From: Chloroflexota bacterium | GTDB lineage: Bacteria > Chloroflexota > Chloroflexia > QHBQ01 > JADMIH01 | DNA: 53,562 nucleotides | NCBI GenBank assembly: GCA_015478675.1 | Contig: JADMIH010000008.1 | Span: 1-53,562, forward strand | Direction: 5' to 3' | Part shown: positions 25,545 through 33,599 of the stretch, in pieces | Numbering within the stretch: position 1 is the first letter of the stretch | Layout of the letters: every line of letters begins with the position of its first letter | The notes under the pieces: generated by a model | What the model saw: the letters and a program-made list of their open reading frames with translations, nothing else | Told to the model about the DNA's origin: nothing | Databases searched by the model: none | Position numbers and translations under genes: made by a program

Positions 25545-27092
25545 GTGACTTCCTTTGCAGTAAAAACGTATAAGGAAGACGAGGCGGCGAGCGTCGCACC
25601 TGAGGGCACGGTGGTGAGCGTGGTGGCGAGCAATGGAGCAGATGCAGCTGCCACTGAAGCGGAGGAGACACGCAAGGTGCAGCCTCAGTTCCCCTCCCGT
25701 TATAAGGTGATAAAGTTCAGCAAAGTCTCGAAACGCTTCATTTTACATCACGAGCGAGCGCGCTCTTTTCAGGACGTGATGGTGAGCCTTTTTGGGCTGC
25801 GCAGCCTGTCGCGCAGGGGTGTGGCTATGCCAAACCCTTCAACAGAGGAGTTCTGGGCGCTGAGAGACGCAAACTTCAGCATCTATAAAGGCGAGTCGAT
25901 AGGTATTGTTGGCGAAAATGGCTCGGGAAAATCAACAACCCTCAAGTTGATCTCGCGTATTTTAGAACCTACCTCCGGTAGCGTCTCGGTGCGAGGCAAA
26001 GTCTCAGCCCTACTTGAGCTTGGCACAGGCTTTCACCCTGAGCTTACGGGGCGCGAGAATATCTATCTCAACGGCTCACTGCTCGGCCTTTCACGTAAGG
26101 AGATGGCTTCGCGCTATCAGGCCGTTGTTGACTTCTCGGAGCTTGCGGAGTTCATTGATACTCCAATCAAGCACTACTCATCAGGCATGGTGATGCGCCT
26201 CGGTTTCGCCATCGCGATCAATGTAGACCCCGACATCCTGCTGACTGATGAAGTACTGGCGGTTGGCGACGAAGCGTTCCAGAGGAAGTGCCTGGAACAT
26301 ATTGCCGAGTTGCGAAAACGGGGCGTGACAATCGTCTTCGTGTCGCACGCACTCGAAGCCATACGCAGCATCTGCCAGCGAGCTATCTGGCTGGATCATG
26401 GCAAAGTGATCGCTGATGGCCCATCTGGAGAGGTGATAGACCGCTATCTAGCATACGAGAATGAGAAGCACGCCGAGAGGCTTCGGGCCGATCACGACGG
26501 AACAGGTAGAGGCGTAGCGCGTCCCGACCCGCTAACCTATGACGAAGTGAATATGGAGCAAGAGATAGATGAACCCCTGGATCAGAACGAGCTGCCACCC
26601 GAAGACAGGAGCAGGGCAGTTCCCGATGCGCCGGGGAGCCGGTGGACGACAGGCGAAGTAGCAATTACAGATGTTAGATTCATAGGGGTAGAAGGTGGTG
26701 AGACGGCGCTCTTCAAGACCGAAGAGCCTTTCACCCTCCGCATCTTCTACAAAGCCGACAGAAGGCTGGTAAAACCGGTCTTCGGGGTAGCTTTATATAC
26801 AGAGAATGGCACACAGATTAATGGCCCTAATACCCGCTTCGGCGGACTTGATATTCCGGCCATTGAGGGCACCGGCTATGTAGATTACCACGTTGATAAA
26901 CTGCCGCTTCTGACTGGCCGCTACGATGTGACGGTAGCGGTCACAGGGTCTGAGATGACAGACATCTACGACCACCAGCACCGCGCCTACAGCTTCGCGG
27001 TGCAGCCCACACCGGGCCTCAGCGAGCGTTACGGCCTCGTCTTTATCCCTTCGGAATGGAGTTTTCACCCGGGCGCAGAAGCCACTGAGTAA
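25545..27092 (+). CDS. wzt: polysaccharide ABC exporter, ATPase with Wzt-type C-terminal domain
   Basis: A 515-residue partner of the permease. The ABC domain has Walker A GENGSGKST, signature HYSSGMVMRLGFA, and Walker B DILLTDEVLAVGDEAFQ, with the H-loop in FVSHALEAI. An N-terminal extension of about 55 residues (acidic, alanine-rich) precedes it. After a charged linker, a beta-rich C-terminal domain (from about WTTGEVAITDVRF) corresponds to the Wzt carbohydrate-binding domain that recognises the capped end of the exported glycan. A GTG at 25545, one base after the wzm stop, is chosen; an in-frame TTG at 25485 would lie inside wzm. Confidence 0.87.
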   Translation: MTSFAVKTYKEDEAASVAPEGTVVSVVASNGADAAATEAEETRKVQPQFPSRYKVIKFSKVSKRFILHHERARSFQDVMVSLFGLRSLSRRGVAMPNPSTEEFWALRDANFSIYKGESIGIVGENGSGKSTTLKLISRILEPTSGSVSVRGKVSALLELGTGFHPELTGRENIYLNGSLLGLSRKEMASRYQAVVDFSELAEFIDTPIKHYSSGMVMRLGFAIAINVDPDILLTDEVLAVGDEAFQRKCLEHIAELRKRGVTIVFVSHALEAIRSICQRAIWLDHGKVIADGPSGEVIDRYLAYENEKHAERLRADHDGTGRGVARPDPLTYDEVNMEQEIDEPLDQNELPPEDRSRAVPDAPGSRWTTGEVAITDVRFIGVEGGETALFKTEEPFTLRIFYKADRRLVKPVFGVALYTENGTQINGPNTRFGGLDIPAIEGTGYVDYHVDKLPLLTGRYDVTVAVTGSEMTDIYDHQHRAYSFAVQPTPGLSERYGLVFIPSEWSFHPGAEATE

Positions 27093-27238
27093 ACCCGCCT
27101 TCGCAGAGCTTTTCGAGAAGCAAACGATGGTAGGAGTAACCCACACTCTGCATCTTATCTTTACCCCCCACAGGCAAGTAGGAACGGGTCCAGCTTCGGA
27201 CTTTACCTGCCGCAGCCTGGCGCAATGATAAATACAAT

Positions 27239-28717
27239 TTACTTCGCCGCCGAGCTTGTTGCCAACTCGATAAGCGTGCGGATCATCACGCCTGTCGCGC
27301 CCCGCGTTTGCCAGGCGCTGTCCTTCTCAGTCCAGGCAGTGGCGGCGATATCGAGGTGCGCCCAGGGAGTATCAGCGACGAACTGTTGCAGGAAGGTAGC
27401 TGCGGTTAGAGCGCCGCCGAACCTGCCGCCTGTATTCATCAGGTCCGCGATATTGCTCTTTAGTTGGTCCTTGTACTCAGGGAAGAGGGGCATCTGCCAT
27501 AGCCTTTCTCCGGCGTCTGCGGCAGCGCGAAGCAGATCATCTACCCAGCTTTGCGGGCTGCCCATCACCGCCGGGGTAACGGTGCCCAGGGCTATCTTGA
27601 TTGCTCCGGTGAGCGTGGCGATGTCCACAAGGCGGTTGGCTCCGCGCTTGCGAGCGAAGTCGAGAGCATCGGCCAGCACCAGGCGGCCCTCAGCGTCAGT
27701 GTTGATGATCTCGATGGTCTTGCCGTTCGCCGCCCTGACCACATCGCCTGGGCGAGTGGCGCGCCCGCCGGGCATATTCTCCACAAACCCCGCTACCCCC
27801 ACAACGTTTACTTTGGCCTCAAGCTGGGCGAGCGCGTATACCGTTGAGATGACTGCTGCCGCGCCGCACATGTCGTATTTCATATAGTGCATGTCGGCCG
27901 CGGGCTTGATAGATATGCCGCCCGAGTCGAAGGTTACACCTTTGCCGACCAGCCCTAAAGTTGGGCCGTCCCCGCCCCCTTTATAAGTGAGCACTACCAA
28001 CCTGGGGGGCCACTGGCTGCCGAGGCTCACACTCAGTAGAGAGTTCATACCCGCGGAGCGTATTTCCTCCTCACCCAGGATTTCACACTCCAGCTTGTTG
28101 TCGGCTGCTAATCGTTGAGCCTCTTCAGCCGCGCGCACCGGGGTCATGATATTTGATGGCTCCTCGGCCAGCCAGCGCCCAAAGTTGATTGCGGCAGCTA
28201 TCTTCTGGCCGCGGTCCAGGCCACGTCGTGCAGCATCTTCGTCACCTGCTACCCACAGCTGGATTTCGGTGACCTCCGTGCGGTCCGACTTTTCCTTGTA
28301 CAGGTCAGGCTCCATCAATCCTGTCAGGGCACCATCAATGATCGCAGCGGCGTGCTGTTCAGGTAATACTCCCTGCGCTTCCTGGAGAGCTAAACAGACG
28401 CGCTTTACACCTTTGTTGCGCGCCTGGCGCACTACCGCCCCTGCCAGGCGGCGCAAGGTTCGTAGATCGTAGTGGTCGCTTTTGCCCGCACCCGCAAGGA
28501 GTATCCTCCGTGTCGGCATAGCTGCCGGGTAGAGCCACTCATATTCGAAAAGCCTGCCTTTGAAGCCGCCGTTAGCGATCAGAGAAGTGAGCGCCCCGTT
28601 AAGAACCGCGTCAACTTGTTGGGCGGCGCCTTGTAGCTTCTCGCCGGAAGACGCACTTACTACAATGAGATCAGCCTCTATCTCTGCGAGTGAACCGCTA
28701 ACTACTCTGGTTTCCAT
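27239..28717 (-). CDS. pepA: cytosolic leucyl aminopeptidase (M17)
   Basis: A hexameric, two-metal aminopeptidase that removes N-terminal residues, active in peptide turnover and sometimes a DNA-binding regulator. The 492-residue length is standard. The metal- and substrate-binding signature NTDAEGRLVLADAL and the upstream LVGKGVTFDSGGISIKP are intact. The N-terminal macro-like domain is present. AGGAGGAG lies just before the ATG. It follows the ferredoxin-NADP reductase by 21 bases on the same strand and is probably co-transcribed from the promoter at 29876-29904. Confidence 0.93.
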   Translation of the reverse strand: METRVVSGSLAEIEADLIVVSASSGEKLQGAAQQVDAVLNGALTSLIANGGFKGRLFEYEWLYPAAMPTRRILLAGAGKSDHYDLRTLRRLAGAVVRQARNKGVKRVCLALQEAQGVLPEQHAAAIIDGALTGLMEPDLYKEKSDRTEVTEIQLWVAGDEDAARRGLDRGQKIAAAINFGRWLAEEPSNIMTPVRAAEEAQRLAADNKLECEILGEEEIRSAGMNSLLSVSLGSQWPPRLVVLTYKGGGDGPTLGLVGKGVTFDSGGISIKPAADMHYMKYDMCGAAAVISTVYALAQLEAKVNVVGVAGFVENMPGGRATRPGDVVRAANGKTIEIINTDAEGRLVLADALDFARKRGANRLVDIATLTGAIKIALGTVTPAVMGSPQSWVDDLLRAAADAGERLWQMPLFPEYKDQLKSNIADLMNTGGRFGGALTAATFLQQFVADTPWAHLDIAATAWTEKDSAWQTRGATGVMIRTLIELATSSAAK

Positions 28718-28738
28718 ACTCCTCCTACTTGCGCGGCG

Positions 28739-29815
28739 CTACATCTTCTCGCTGCTGTGGCCGGGGAAGATGCTCGACTTTGGATCTATATAGTTCTTTG
28801 CTACATTAACCGCCATTGCCGCTTGCCCGTATCCGGTCGCAATGAGATTCATCTTGACTTCCTCAGCGGCTATATCACCGGCGGCGAAGACACCCGGCAG
28901 GTTAGTCTCCATTTTGTTGTTAACTATGATGCCGCGCTTCTCAAGGGCCAGGCCCCACTCGCGGATCGGGCCAATATCGGCCTTAAATCCAACGTTGACC
29001 AGAATCGCGTCTACATCGAGCGTTTCTTCCTCTTTGGTCTTATTGTGATAGACCACGCACTGTTCCAGCTTGCCGTCGCCGGATACCTGCTTTACTTCGT
29101 ACGGGGTGAGCACGCGCACAGGCGACTTCATTAGCTCCTGTACCGAACCTTCGTGGGCGCGGAACTCATCGCGCCTGTGGATGAGCGTTATAGACCTCGC
29201 CACGTCCTGCAAGTTGAGCGCCCAGTCCACCGCAGAGTCGCCCCCGCCAACGATGAGGAGGTTTTTGTCCTTGAAAGCGGCTTTTTCCTTGACGAAATAG
29301 TGGACGCCCACTCCCTCAAGATCATCCACGCCGGGGGCGTTCAGCTTATTGGGCGCGAAGGCCCCTACCCCTGCACAAATTACAATGGAGCGGGTAAGGT
29401 GGCGACCTTTATCAGTGACTAATACCCAGTGGCCCTCATCGCTTTTATCCAGTGTCACTACGCGCTCATCGAGGCACATCGTAGGGTTCCATTGCAGTGC
29501 TTGCTCGACCAATACCTTCACAAGGTCTTTGGAGATTATTTTTGGGAAGCCGGGCGCATCATAAATATACTTCTCAGGGTAGAGCGCGGTGAGTTGCCCG
29601 CCAGGCTCGGCAAGGGCATCTATGAGCTTGGTTTTCATGGTCCGCATGCCGGCATAAAAAGCGCCGAAGAGCCCTGTGGGGCCCGCGCCGATAATCGTGA
29701 TGTCGTAAAGCTCGTCCTCAGCTTCAGCAGCACCTTCAGCGAGCGGTTCGCCCGCCGCACTTGCTTCATGAGCGGGAGTTGCAGCGCCGTTGCCGGGATC
29801 TTCCGTCAGACCCAT
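28739..29815 (-). CDS. ferredoxin-NADP(+) reductase, thioredoxin-reductase-like type
   Basis: A flavoprotein that moves electrons between ferredoxin and NADP(H). It has an FAD-binding IIGAGPTGLFGAFYAG and an NADP-binding LLIVGGGDSAVDWALNL, with the closing GVFAAGDIAAEEVKMNLIATGYGQAA. It lacks the redox CxxC of thioredoxin reductases, and the C-terminal extension after the FAD domain fits the Bacillus YumC / Chlorobium type of FNR. An extra N-terminal stretch of about 35 acidic, alanine-rich residues precedes the fold. GGGAGGAAAG supports the start. The ferredoxin gene at 33253 could encode its partner. Confidence 0.85.
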   Translation of the reverse strand: MGLTEDPGNGAATPAHEASAAGEPLAEGAAEAEDELYDITIIGAGPTGLFGAFYAGMRTMKTKLIDALAEPGGQLTALYPEKYIYDAPGFPKIISKDLVKVLVEQALQWNPTMCLDERVVTLDKSDEGHWVLVTDKGRHLTRSIVICAGVGAFAPNKLNAPGVDDLEGVGVHYFVKEKAAFKDKNLLIVGGGDSAVDWALNLQDVARSITLIHRRDEFRAHEGSVQELMKSPVRVLTPYEVKQVSGDGKLEQCVVYHNKTKEEETLDVDAILVNVGFKADIGPIREWGLALEKRGIIVNNKMETNLPGVFAAGDIAAEEVKMNLIATGYGQAAMAVNVAKNYIDPKSSIFPGHSSEKM

Positions 29816-29853
29816 ATTCTTTCCTCCCTGGGCGCACTCAGTATTGAATGCAT

Positions 29854-29869
29854 TGTGAGAAATATCACC
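29854..29869. promoter_or_regulatory. CRP/FNR-family-like operator
   Basis: TGTGA (29854-29858), six bases, TCACC (29865-29869): nine of ten bases of the CRP-type TGTGA-N6-TCACA pattern. It overlaps or sits just downstream of the predicted start of the reductase-pepA transcript, a position that would suit repression. No CRP-family gene is in the window. Confidence 0.4.
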
Positions 29870-29875
29870 ACGCCT

Positions 29876-29904
29876 ATTATAACTGAGAAGTAGCAGAGGG
29901 ACAA
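29876..29904 (-). promoter_or_regulatory. sigma-70 promoter for ferredoxin reductase and pepA
   Basis: Read leftward: TTGTCC (29904-29899), 17 bases, TATAAT (29881-29876). The -10 is perfect and the -35 matches 4 of 6. The leader to the reductase ATG is about 55 bases. Confidence 0.65.
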
Positions 29905-29967
29905 ACGGGGGCGAAATGTGAAGTGGCTGGCAGCGCTACGGTACGCCTACTGAGCGATATACTCTGC

Positions 29968-29992
29968 ACCACACGCACCTCACACCTCACCC
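29968..29992. repeat. short CACCTCA-type microrepeat
   Basis: Overlapping units such as CACCTCA and ACACCTCAC (GTGAGG on the other strand) fill this stretch between the amidase and reductase genes. Similar purine/pyrimidine-skewed units occur at 10864-10919 and 33151-33184. Confidence 0.4.
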
Positions 29993-30003
29993 TTCGGCCA
30001 CTA

Positions 30004-32304
30004 CTATTCTTTGGGTGCAGGCGTGCTGGCGGGCCGGAGAGGGGCTGTCCCAGGGCCCCCGGGTTGAGGCGGCGCTGCTTGCTGCAAGGAGAGCGAAAGC
30101 ATCTTGCTCAGTTGAGCGCGGGTGATGCTAAGGCCCGGCCGGAAGGTGCCGTCGTTGTAGCCGCCTATCAGACGGCCCGCCGATGCCGCTTCCACGTAAC
30201 CATATGACCAGTCGTTCACAGGCACATCTGTGAAGGTTGGGCTGTACGGGAAGAGAGGCGACCAGTTGAGGGATAAGACCAGCATCTTAGCGGCTTGCGC
30301 CCTTGTGACAGGGTTGTTGGGGCGGAACGTGCCATCGGTATAGCCGGTGATAACCCGCTGGCGATAGACCGTCTCCACATACTGGTAAAAGGTGCTGCCA
30401 TAGGGCACGTCGCCAAAAGAAGGGCGCGGCGGCACGTACAAGGCCCAGCCGAAACCGACCGTGAGCATCTTTGCAAATTGCCCGCGAGTACTGCCGGAGG
30501 CAGGGCGGAATGTTCCATCTGCATACCCTGAGATCGCGCCTCGACAGTAGAGATCTGAGATGTAGCTGTAGGCCCAGTAACTGTCGGGCAAATCGCTGAA
30601 GCTTATACCGCAAGGCCCTGGGGTCTGCGTGGGCGCCGGGCGAGGTGTGCTCGTCGGCACCGGACGAGGTGTGCTCGTTGACACCGGCCTCGGAGTACTT
30701 GTTGGAGCAGGCGGCGGGGGACCGCTACTGCTGGGGATCCACATCATGGCATCGAACCAGACGTTGCGCCCCGACTCTCCGGTGTAGTCTGTCAGAGTAA
30801 CTTGCGCCGTGTCACCTGCGTTCCACCGGAACTTGCCCACGTGCGCCCAGCTGCCGTCGCCTACATCTGTGATAGCCTTCTGGCTCACTCGTGAAATAAT
30901 CATTCCATCTGCACTGTAAACCTGGTAGCGTGCATTCTCGGTATCGGTTGTTTGGTTGTCTACCCAGGGCACAAAGGCGTAAAGGTCATAGTAGCCGCTT
31001 GTGGGGAGTTGGGCGCTCCATGTGCCTGAGTTGACGCTGCTCGACTGGTCGGCTACGGAGTCGGTCACATAAGTGTTGGAGTTGTTATAGCCGCCGCCGT
31101 AGATCGCCCAGTAGTGAGCTTGATCAATGATGCCTGGCACAGCCGTGAAACCGGGATCGGTGTTGTCTACCAGGGCGGAGCGCGTGCTGTCTCCGCGTAT
31201 CAAGCTCATATAATAGGACCAGTCCCAGTTCGGGCCGGGGTCGACGTGGCTCTGATTGGGCACCTGGTAATGGCCGATGATGTGTGCCCGGTCCTTCTTG
31301 ATGCCGTAGCGGTCGGCAATGTTGCGCGCCAGCGCTGAGGAGGCCTGGTACATCGCCTCCGTATACCAGCCCGGCTGGTTCATAAACCCTTCGTGCTCGA
31401 TCCCTATTGACTTTACGTTATAATCCCAGACGCCCGCCTGGTACGCGGTATTTGCCTCACGTACCATTTGCGTTATTTGGCCGTCTGACGAGCGGATGAC
31501 ATATTGCGAGCTTACGCCGGAGATAGGATTCTGGAACCAGTTAATTGCAGATGCGTAAGAGCCTTCGGTGTCGTGGATTATGATGTAGCTAAGGGGACCG
31601 TATGGCCTGCCCACTGTATAGTTATTGCTGTCGGCAGGGACCCACAGTGCAGGACCGTAATCGGGGCTTTGCGGTTGCGGCCCTGCTGAACGGGGTAGCG
31701 CACCCACAACGCTCGCGCTCAATGTAACGACCTCTCCCGAGGCAAGTTGAGCACGCGCGCCATTCTGGATCACCTTGAACACCTCGATGGCGTAGCTCTG
31801 CCTGACCCCGACGTCAGTTGCACCGGAGTAGGCTTCGACTGCTCCGTACCATGCTGTTAGATCGGTTATTTTTTCGGCTGATAGATTCAGCTTACGGGAT
31901 ATGTCGCTCAAGAGGGCCGCGCCTGCTTCGATGTTAGCTGTTGCATCCACCTTTATGGAAGCTGTGGAGAGAGAAGTGAGGATTGCCGCCCGTTGCAGCG
32001 TTCCTCCCGATGCATCAACCAGGTGCATGATGCCAAAGCCGTTGTCAAGAGAAGGAGATCCACCTCGCTGCTCCCAGTGCGACTCCACATAGCCGATGCC
32101 CATCAGCACCTGGAGAGGCACGCCCCATTCTTTGGCAGCTTCGCTGAAACTCTGCGCAACTTTGCCTGGGCCACTTTCGTCCTGTGCCTTCAGGGGCGCA
32201 GCTGCCACAAGTGCTGTAACAATCAATAGCATCAGGACCGCCGATCCCAGGCGGGAGCGCGGCCTCCTGAGCGCCGGCATCACACGCATTCGAGCTTTCA
32301 GCAT
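30004..32304 (-). CDS. SLH-anchored N-acetylmuramoyl-L-alanine amidase
   Basis: An exported peptidoglycan hydrolase of 766 residues. In order: a signal peptide (LMLLIVTALVAAAPLKAQ), a lysozyme/transglycosylase-like region (VPLQVLMGIGYVESHWEQRG), an amidase_2 domain (IIIHDTEGS with a zinc His, then GIEHEGF and GHYQVPNQSHVDPGPNWDW), a golvesin-type carbohydrate-binding module, a proline/threonine linker of STPRPV repeats, and three SLH domains (each ...GYxDGTFRP...TRxQxxKML). SLH repeats attach proteins to wall polymers under an S-layer. The start at 32304 has GAGGTT upstream; an in-frame start at 32370 would place charged residues before the signal peptide. Confidence 0.9.
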   Translation of the reverse strand: MLKARMRVMPALRRPRSRLGSAVLMLLIVTALVAAAPLKAQDESGPGKVAQSFSEAAKEWGVPLQVLMGIGYVESHWEQRGGSPSLDNGFGIMHLVDASGGTLQRAAILTSLSTASIKVDATANIEAGAALLSDISRKLNLSAEKITDLTAWYGAVEAYSGATDVGVRQSYAIEVFKVIQNGARAQLASGEVVTLSASVVGALPRSAGPQPQSPDYGPALWVPADSNNYTVGRPYGPLSYIIIHDTEGSYASAINWFQNPISGVSSQYVIRSSDGQITQMVREANTAYQAGVWDYNVKSIGIEHEGFMNQPGWYTEAMYQASSALARNIADRYGIKKDRAHIIGHYQVPNQSHVDPGPNWDWSYYMSLIRGDSTRSALVDNTDPGFTAVPGIIDQAHYWAIYGGGYNNSNTYVTDSVADQSSSVNSGTWSAQLPTSGYYDLYAFVPWVDNQTTDTENARYQVYSADGMIISRVSQKAITDVGDGSWAHVGKFRWNAGDTAQVTLTDYTGESGRNVWFDAMMWIPSSSGPPPPAPTSTPRPVSTSTPRPVPTSTPRPAPTQTPGPCGISFSDLPDSYWAYSYISDLYCRGAISGYADGTFRPASGSTRGQFAKMLTVGFGWALYVPPRPSFGDVPYGSTFYQYVETVYRQRVITGYTDGTFRPNNPVTRAQAAKMLVLSLNWSPLFPYSPTFTDVPVNDWSYGYVEAASAGRLIGGYNDGTFRPGLSITRAQLSKMLSLSLQQAAPPQPGGPGTAPLRPASTPAPKE
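30637..30708 (-). repeat. three 24-bp repeats encoding the STPRPV linker
   Basis: Three consecutive 24-base units (30637-30660, 30661-30684, 30685-30708) encode eight-residue Thr/Pro-rich linker repeats of the amidase. The first two are nearly identical, the third more diverged. Confidence 0.75.
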
Positions 32305-32455
32305 AAGCAACCTCACGAAGTGTTCTTCTGCCTTTGAAAGTAAGACGATCCTGAGAGCAAAGAGTTGCACACTTATCTTACGTCAAGCTCATAAGGATGC
32401 ACAATAGCCAAAAGCTCCCAACTGCCAGGTTTCTCTGCTAAAACTCTCTCTGCTG

Positions 32456-32980
32456 TTAGAGGTTCCAAACATGGCCCATGTGCCTGTAGTGCGTACGAGC
32501 TTTCGCTATGACCTCCCAGGCCGCTTCGCGGTTGTCCCAACCTGTTAGTTCTATTTCGACATCTTGCAGTCGTTTGTAGGTTACAAAGAAGTTCTCGATC
32601 TCGCGAAGCCAGTGAGTCGCCACATCTGAAAGCTCACATACCGCGAGGAAGCGTGGATCACCTACAGGCACAGCCAGTATCTTCGAGTCCTCGCCGTGCT
32701 CATCATGCATCAGGAGCACACCGATAGGGCGCGCAGTGACGATACAGCCCGGAAAGGTCGGCTCCTCGACCATAATCAAGGCGTCCAGCTCATCTCCGTC
32801 CAGCGAGAGTGTCTCAGGAATCAGTCCGTAGTCGGTCGGGTAATGCACGGACGAATAAAGAACTCGGTCTAGCCGGATGCGGCCACTCTTACGATCGTAC
32901 TCATATTTGTTGCGACTGCCACGTGGTATCTCTACCAGCACATCTACCGCCTCATCAGCATCGAATGATGCTCTTGTCAT
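32456..32980 (-). CDS. ppa: inorganic pyrophosphatase (family I)
   Basis: Hydrolyses pyrophosphate to phosphate in the cytoplasm, pulling biosynthetic reactions forward. The 174-residue length is normal. Conserved segments are VEIPRGSRNKYEYD, HYPTDYGLIPETL, the metal-binding DGDELDALIMV, and HGEDSKILAVPVGDPRF. The start at 32980 is preceded by GGAGGTGG. An in-frame start at 33157 would add 59 residues unlike the family. A gap of about 150 bases separates it from the downstream amidase. Confidence 0.95.
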   Translation of the reverse strand: MTRASFDADEAVDVLVEIPRGSRNKYEYDRKSGRIRLDRVLYSSVHYPTDYGLIPETLSLDGDELDALIMVEEPTFPGCIVTARPIGVLLMHDEHGEDSKILAVPVGDPRFLAVCELSDVATHWLREIENFFVTYKRLQDVEIELTGWDNREAAWEVIAKARTHYRHMGHVWNL

Positions 32981-33150
32981 TGCCACCTCCACAGAGCCGG
33001 GATATATGCCCGAACAGCAGATTATTTTGCGAACACATTGGTAGTTAATCAGCAATCCATAGTTTAGCAAAGAGATGCCCCACTGTGAAGGTGTGAAGCA
33101 ATAAGGCAGGGTCAGAGTCAGCTTTGGGTGTACTGTCTCGGTTTTGTCAT

Positions 33151-33184
33151 TCTTCACTCCTCATTGCTCACTCCTTATTGCTCA
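33151..33184. repeat. CTCACTCCTTATTGCTCA-type microrepeat
   Basis: Alternating units resembling TTCACTCCTCATTGCTCACTCC, close to the arms of the hairpin at 10864-10919. Part of it forms the upstream region of the ferredoxin promoter. Confidence 0.45.
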
Positions 33185-33192
33185 TGTATAAT
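33164..33192 (+). promoter_or_regulatory. sigma-70 promoter for ferredoxin
   Basis: TTGCTC (33164-33169), 17 bases, TATAAT (33187-33192). The -10 is perfect; the -35 keeps TTG. The leader to the ferredoxin ATG is about 55 bases. Confidence 0.6.
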
Positions 33193-33252
33193 ACACGTGC
33201 GGCCAGCGCAATTTGCTTGGCTAGACAGGCGATTATATGGAGGAATCTTTCA

Positions 33253-33510
33253 ATGACCTATGTAATTACTGAGCCTTGCATAAACGTTAAAGACACGGCA
33301 TGTGTAGACGTATGCCCTGTGGATTGTATTCACCCGCGCAAAGACGAGCCGGGCTTTGAGGCCGCTGAGCAGCTTTATATTGACCCTGACGAGTGCATAG
33401 ACTGCGGCGCATGCGAGCCGGAGTGCCCGGTGAATGCCATCTATCCAGAGGATGATGTGCCAGAGGAATATACCTCTTATATTGCCAAGAACCTGAACTT
33501 CTTCAAGTAA
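33253..33510 (+). CDS. ferredoxin, 3Fe-4S/4Fe-4S (7Fe) type
   Basis: An 85-residue soluble electron carrier. The first cysteine group, [18 protein letters not shown], has the spacing of seven-iron ferredoxins. The second, [16 protein letters not shown], is a classical [4Fe-4S] motif. The short acidic C-terminal tail ends LNFFK. GGAGG lies 9 bases before the ATG. It has its own promoter and is 89 bases upstream of the leucine-degradation genes, separated by a strong hairpin. Likely partners are the ferredoxin-NADP reductase at 28739 or acyl-CoA/oxoacid oxidoreductases elsewhere. Confidence 0.93.
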   Translation: MTYVITEPCINVKDTACVDVCPVDCIHPRKDEPGFEAAEQLYIDPDECIDCGACEPECPVNAIYPEDDVPEEYTSYIAKNLNFFK

Positions 33511-33537
33511 ACCCCCGCTTATGCGAGGACTTCGCTA

Positions 33538-33585
33538 TGAGGACTGCTAGCTGAGAAAGCTACTCAATGTGCAGTCCTCATTGAG
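33538..33585 (+). promoter_or_regulatory. alternative hairpins before the leucine operon
   Basis: Hairpin A: TGAGGACTGC (33538-33547) pairs with GCAGTCCTCA (33571-33580), with a nested TAGCT/AGCTA stem (33548-33552 with 33558-33562). Hairpin B: CTCAATG (33563-33569) pairs with CATTGAG (33579-33585). A and B share bases 33579-33580 and their loops interlock, so they should exclude each other. B includes most of the probable GAGG ribosome-binding site (33583-33586) of the next gene. This resembles an attenuator or translational switch. It could also be a simple terminator after ferredoxin. Confidence 0.5.
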
Positions 33586-33599
33586 GTTCTGATCCCAAC

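Noticed and set aside
30637..30708. Regular 24-bp repeats as a possible CRISPR or minisatellite.
   Set aside because: They are contiguous with no spacers and encode the Pro/Thr linker of the amidase in frame.
33098..33181. GCAATAAGG / CCTTATTGC inverted pair upstream of ferredoxin as an operator or hairpin.
   Set aside because: The arms are nine bases, 66 bases apart, and part of a microrepeat that generates such matches by chance.
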